Of a DNA stretch of 64,000 nt, positions 61,225 through 64,000 are shown one piece after another. Source of the DNA: Ischnura elegans (lineage: Eukaryota > Arthropoda > Insecta > Odonata > Coenagrionidae). The notes below the pieces were generated by a model. The model had not been told where the DNA came from, made no database searches, and was given only the letters and a program-made list of their open reading frames with translations. The DNA lies in NCBI RefSeq assembly GCF_921293095.1, contig NC_060254.1, positions 109,268,917 to 109,332,916 on the forward strand, in the 5' to 3' direction. The number at the start of each line of letters is the position of its first letter. The stretch's first letter is position 1. The position numbers were made by a program, and so were the translations under genes.

Positions 61225-61961
61225 GGTCCTTCTGATACACAACATTTTTTTTAATCAGGCGCAAGAACAAATAAAGCGGATGGTTTACCAAGCATGAAAT
61301 GCTATGTATATATTTTACATTGAGAAAAACATGGATTTTCTAGATTCAGGCCACATACACTCATCTTGTGTTTTGTTAATTGTCATGCAACACGAATTAG
61401 AAATTGAACTCATTTATACTCGTATGGTATATTAGTTGGGATCATGGGAATCCTTGGAATGAGAACTTTCTCATATTTTAATTTTCCTATTCGAGTATAG
61501 TCGGGTGAATCACATTGACCATAAGGGTTTTCTTTAATTACCAAATCCGTTACATTGCATAGTTTTGGTTGGTTTAGGTTTCGAAAAATCATGACCTCCG
61601 AGCCAATCCTTAGCTGTAAATTTTGCTGTGGTAAGCCAGGCACATCCGAGAAGTTTCAAAATTCAAATGGATAGTTGATGACTTCGTCCTCGTTTGTTAC
61701 ACAGTCAATAGATTTGAATTAATGTAGAGTACCAACGATTTGATTCCGAATTACGAATTTTAAGTCATCCATATCTTCGTTCTTAGCCACCAAAACTGAT
61801 CGCTCACTCAACCATTTGTGACTTTTGCGGCTATCAATCACGTTTGGGATTACTTTGTTGATGAACTCATCTTTCGATGAACCGAAACTGCAAAAATTCC
61901 AAGGAAATGAAATTAATCCACTCGATTTGTCGACAGGAACACGGCTATTACCGATAGTCAA
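61225..61961 (-). pseudogene. Helitron RepHel helicase, C-terminal remnant
   Basis: Helitrons encode a Rep nuclease fused to a PIF1-type helicase that drives rolling-circle transposition. One minus-strand frame carries the helicase C-terminus almost throughout. In order: IGNSRVPVDKSSGLISFPWN, KDEFINKVIPNV, WLSERSVLVAKNEDMDDLKF, an in-frame TAA, FKSIDCVTNEDEVINYPFEF, an in-frame TGA, VPGLPQQNLQLRIGSEVMIF, RNLNQPKLCN, and VLIPRIPMIPTNIPYEY. Beyond a further stop it continues as VCGLNLENPCFSQC and finally GKPSALFVLAPD. The segment between IPYEYK and VCGLNLENP normally carries the conserved 'AFAMTINKAQGQ' helicase motif; here it is eroded and shortened. The ATP-binding motifs and Rep domain are absent. 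At least four in-frame stops make it a pseudogene. Neither Helitron terminus was identified. Confidence 0.92.
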
Positions 61962-62352
61962 CTATTGCTTGGAGATTTGTTAACACACAGGGTAGTGACG
62001 TGTATGCTGACGACTCACGGTATAGTTGGAATTAAAATATTTTAATATTATCTTAATATTTTTAGTATATAAAAACTATTAAAATGATTTTAATATTTTA
62101 CGACGCTCAGTCATGAAATTGTTACAAAAAACAGATCATATAGTTTCGACCGACTTTAAAGCTTTTGCAGTGTTACCAACTTCTAAAAAAATACCCCTAA
62201 GATCAAGATTAATTTTCTGTAGACTTTTACTATTTTTTTAATGTCTATTCTGTTATCTGCTGACACGAATCCGAGAAACCAAATATCATTAAAGTGGATA
62301 CAAAATATAAGTATGTGGCCGATCAAGGCGAACGAACAAAATTGTACTAATA

Positions 62353-62469
62353 AAAACATAGACACACGTAAATAAGGGACACCTTCAGCACTGAGGATAG
62401 CGGATCAATCCGCTGAAACGTCTGAACGTTTTTTTGTGAGTGTTCCTTTTTTACGTGTGTCTATGTTTT
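62353..62469. mobile_element. 117-bp fold-back unit with hammerhead-like centre
   Basis: Arms 62353-62382 (aaaacatagacacacg...) and 62440-62469 are 30-nt inverted copies with two mismatches. The 57-nt centre carries a CTGAGGA...GAAACGTC motif. Just outside the right arm a second gaaacgtctg appears at about 62476-62485, so part of another copy may lie next to it. This is a different sequence family from the units at 49465 and 63151 but has the same architecture. Confidence 0.7.
62389..62428 (+). ncRNA. hammerhead-ribozyme-like motif
   Basis: Plus strand: CTGAGGA core, one extra T, stem II AGCGG/CCGCT with loop ATCAAT, GAAAC, then GTC, a preferred hammerhead cleavage triplet. Stem I is weak: two pairs (CA/TG) next to the core, or four pairs (TTCA/TGAA) if a 3-nt bulge is allowed. 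Probably a decayed or minimal PLE-type hammerhead; self-cleavage is not established. Confidence 0.45.
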
Positions 62470-63150
62470 CCCACCGAAACGTCTGTGAAAAACTAGCTGA
62501 GAGCTGTCGTTCAACAAATCTAGGATTGCAGCGCATACGAAATTTACCAGTACTTTTTAAAATCTTATAATGAATTCAAGTATTTTTTAGTTTTTTCTTC
62601 TTTCTTCTCTTCCTTCAATAGCAGTGGGTTCCCCAATATAATCACACAGATGCACTAGATATCAATACAATCTGGAGGAATATCTATTGCAATACATACC
62701 GGTTACTCTATGTTCTATTTGTTCCTTAGCAATCACAATTCAGAAAATTTAAACGTAGACAACAGGAAACAAGATAACTGTAGCTTTCAACGCCAAACAA
62801 CTTCCTCTAAAATCCTTAACCAACGTTCAAATTCAGAGACATTAATATCCAACAATTTCAGATTTGCGTAGGCCTGCTCAATTGCAAGAGTGCAAGTAGT
62901 ATTTCCCCCAATTGCAAAGAATAATCCAAGCTCTCTCCTGCATGAGCTCTGTCTCATTGGAATGGATGATGCGTGCAACTCAAAAATTATAAACCAAACA
63001 GTAAGAGCGTGAGCAGGTACTGTTTAAGAAAAAAGTCACAGCTTAGCAAAAATTGTGCCCGAGCAATCATTGGTGGGAGATTTTTTAGTTAAGCCATCCA
63101 AAGCAGACAAAAATTTTACTTGAACGTTTTCCTGCAATACGTTTTGTGTT

Positions 63151-63322
63151 GAATAAAATCTTCTCGGGTTAAGCACCGGGTCAGGCTTTTTGAGGCCAAC
63201 GTTTCAATGAGTACCTCACTCATCGTCTTCAGGGCTGAGACTGAAGACGATGAGTGAGGTACTCATTGAAACGTTGGCCTCAAAAAGCCTGACCCGGTGC
63301 TTAACCCGAGAAGATTTTATTC
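63151..63322. mobile_element. 172-bp fold-back Penelope-like terminal unit with exact 82-bp arms
   Basis: Arms 63151-63232 and 63241-63322 are perfect 82-nt reverse complements around an 8-nt spacer (ggctgaga). Outward from the right arm, attcgattcgccgggaaa resembles the sequence following the unit at 49465-49615. The exact match shows recent formation or arm correction, in contrast to the 10% arm divergence at 49.5 kb. No coding sequence. Each arm contains the hammerhead-like core, but only the minus-strand copy reading through the spacer keeps the stem I partner. Confidence 0.85.
63195..63235 (-). ncRNA. hammerhead-ribozyme-like motif
   Basis: Minus strand: GCC, CTGAAGA core, one extra C, stem II GATGAGT/ACTCATT with loop GAGGT, GAAAC, GTT, then GGC. 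GCC/GGC forms stem I next to the core and AC/GT forms a minimal stem III. The arrangement is base-for-base the same plan as at 49532-49572, with a different stem II sequence that keeps its pairing. That covariation supports a real structured RNA. Confidence 0.55.
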
Positions 63323-64000
63323 ATTCGATTCGCCGGGAAAAACTACGATCATTTACGTTTTGTGTTGTTATGTGCCACAGATAGAGAAGCTTAAAATTGA
63401 ACTAACATTCGTAGTATACAATATTGCTGCAATAGAAAGTATAAGGATAAACACAGTTTAAAGTTGGCAGAAGGAAGAAGTGATGACCGCAATCGCGAAC
63501 ATTACTACTTAGACGTCAATAAAATATATTTTCCGCCGGTACTAATTTTCCTCGTAATCAGCATTTTTCATTTTTAATAAAGCCCAGTATCCACCTCATG
63601 AAAAGGGCAGCGATGCCTTAAAGCCGACGAATCGGATAAAAGAAAACCCCACAGAGCCAATTTCGAGCGAAATCCAAACCAAATTCCGGTCTAGCTTGAA
63701 TTCCAGGCGAAGGACGCCTCCAACCCCCACGGCATCCCAGCCAAGAATGCAGAGCGCCTTCAAAACGTTGGCGAAACGCTGAGTTAGCGGAAAGCGGCAC
63801 AGGGGGGGGGGAGGCAATTTTATGAGAGAATGTGCCAGTGGGGTCCCATGCAAGCTTATTCGAATCCCACATTTTCACATAAATTTTCAGAGATGGACTA
63901 CGGCATGAATCTGGCTCCCCAAATATCAGCCAAACGATTTCCTCATTCCACTTCGTTTCCACGAATACCGCTAACGCACACTTTTTTATGCGACATGCAA
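63323..64000. other. no gene recognised
   Basis: The open frames at 63596-63962 (minus) overlap each other in two frames and include translated G-run sequence (63804-63812). They lack a recognisable domain. Confidence 0.45.

Overview
The window looks like gene-poor nuclear DNA from a large, repeat-rich arthropod genome, most likely an insect. It is AT-rich with local CpG- and purine-rich patches and contains no prokaryotic-style gene array. Recognisable protein similarity is almost all to decayed eukaryotic transposable elements: Jockey-like and other LINE reverse transcriptases, Penelope-like elements (PLEs) with GIY-YIG endonuclease, a Helitron helicase, MITEs, tRNA-derived SINEs and a miniature LTR element. 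Species cannot be named from sequence alone. Most open frames of 60-150 codons here are chance.

Layout. 1-5.1 kb: no gene; a 77-bp perfect palindrome at 2.4 kb. 5.15-6.53 kb: a degenerate Jockey-like LINE reverse transcriptase (minus strand) split by a 542-bp MITE flanked by TA. 8.8-10.1 kb: a 0.7-kb fold-back element and a short TIR element. 10.65 and 33.2 kb: two diverged copies of one dispersed repeat. 21.9-22.8 kb: PLE endonuclease remnant, LINE RT remnant and a tRNA-derived SINE in a row. 28.0-32.1 kb: the densest TE cluster, with a 258-codon PLE C-terminus, two LINE remnants and a hAT-like MITE with an 8-bp target duplication. 34.1-35.7 kb: PLE-terminus-like inverted repeat, SINE hairpin, purine tract, SINE.

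39.9-43.2 kb is the only place where I see a probable host gene. There is a CpG- and purine-rich block ending in good splice donors (possible 5' UTR exon), and 2.5 kb downstream a first coding exon (42850-43144, plus strand) with signal peptide, Ser/Thr/Pro-rich segment and a phase-1 splice donor. Its downstream intron carries an antisense 404-bp TRIM-like LTR element with a recognisable tRNA primer-binding site.

43.9-60.7 kb is mostly featureless except for an inverted repeat at 49.5 kb. 60.7-63.3 kb is again TE-rich: a TA-flanked MITE, a Helitron helicase C-terminal pseudogene, and two inverted repeats. Three inverted-repeat units (49.5, 62.4 and 63.2 kb) each carry a hammerhead-ribozyme-like core of the sort known from PLE terminal repeats; one arm-pair is an exact 82-bp match. 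These fold-back units are the most interesting structures here. I found no convincing wholly new biological system.
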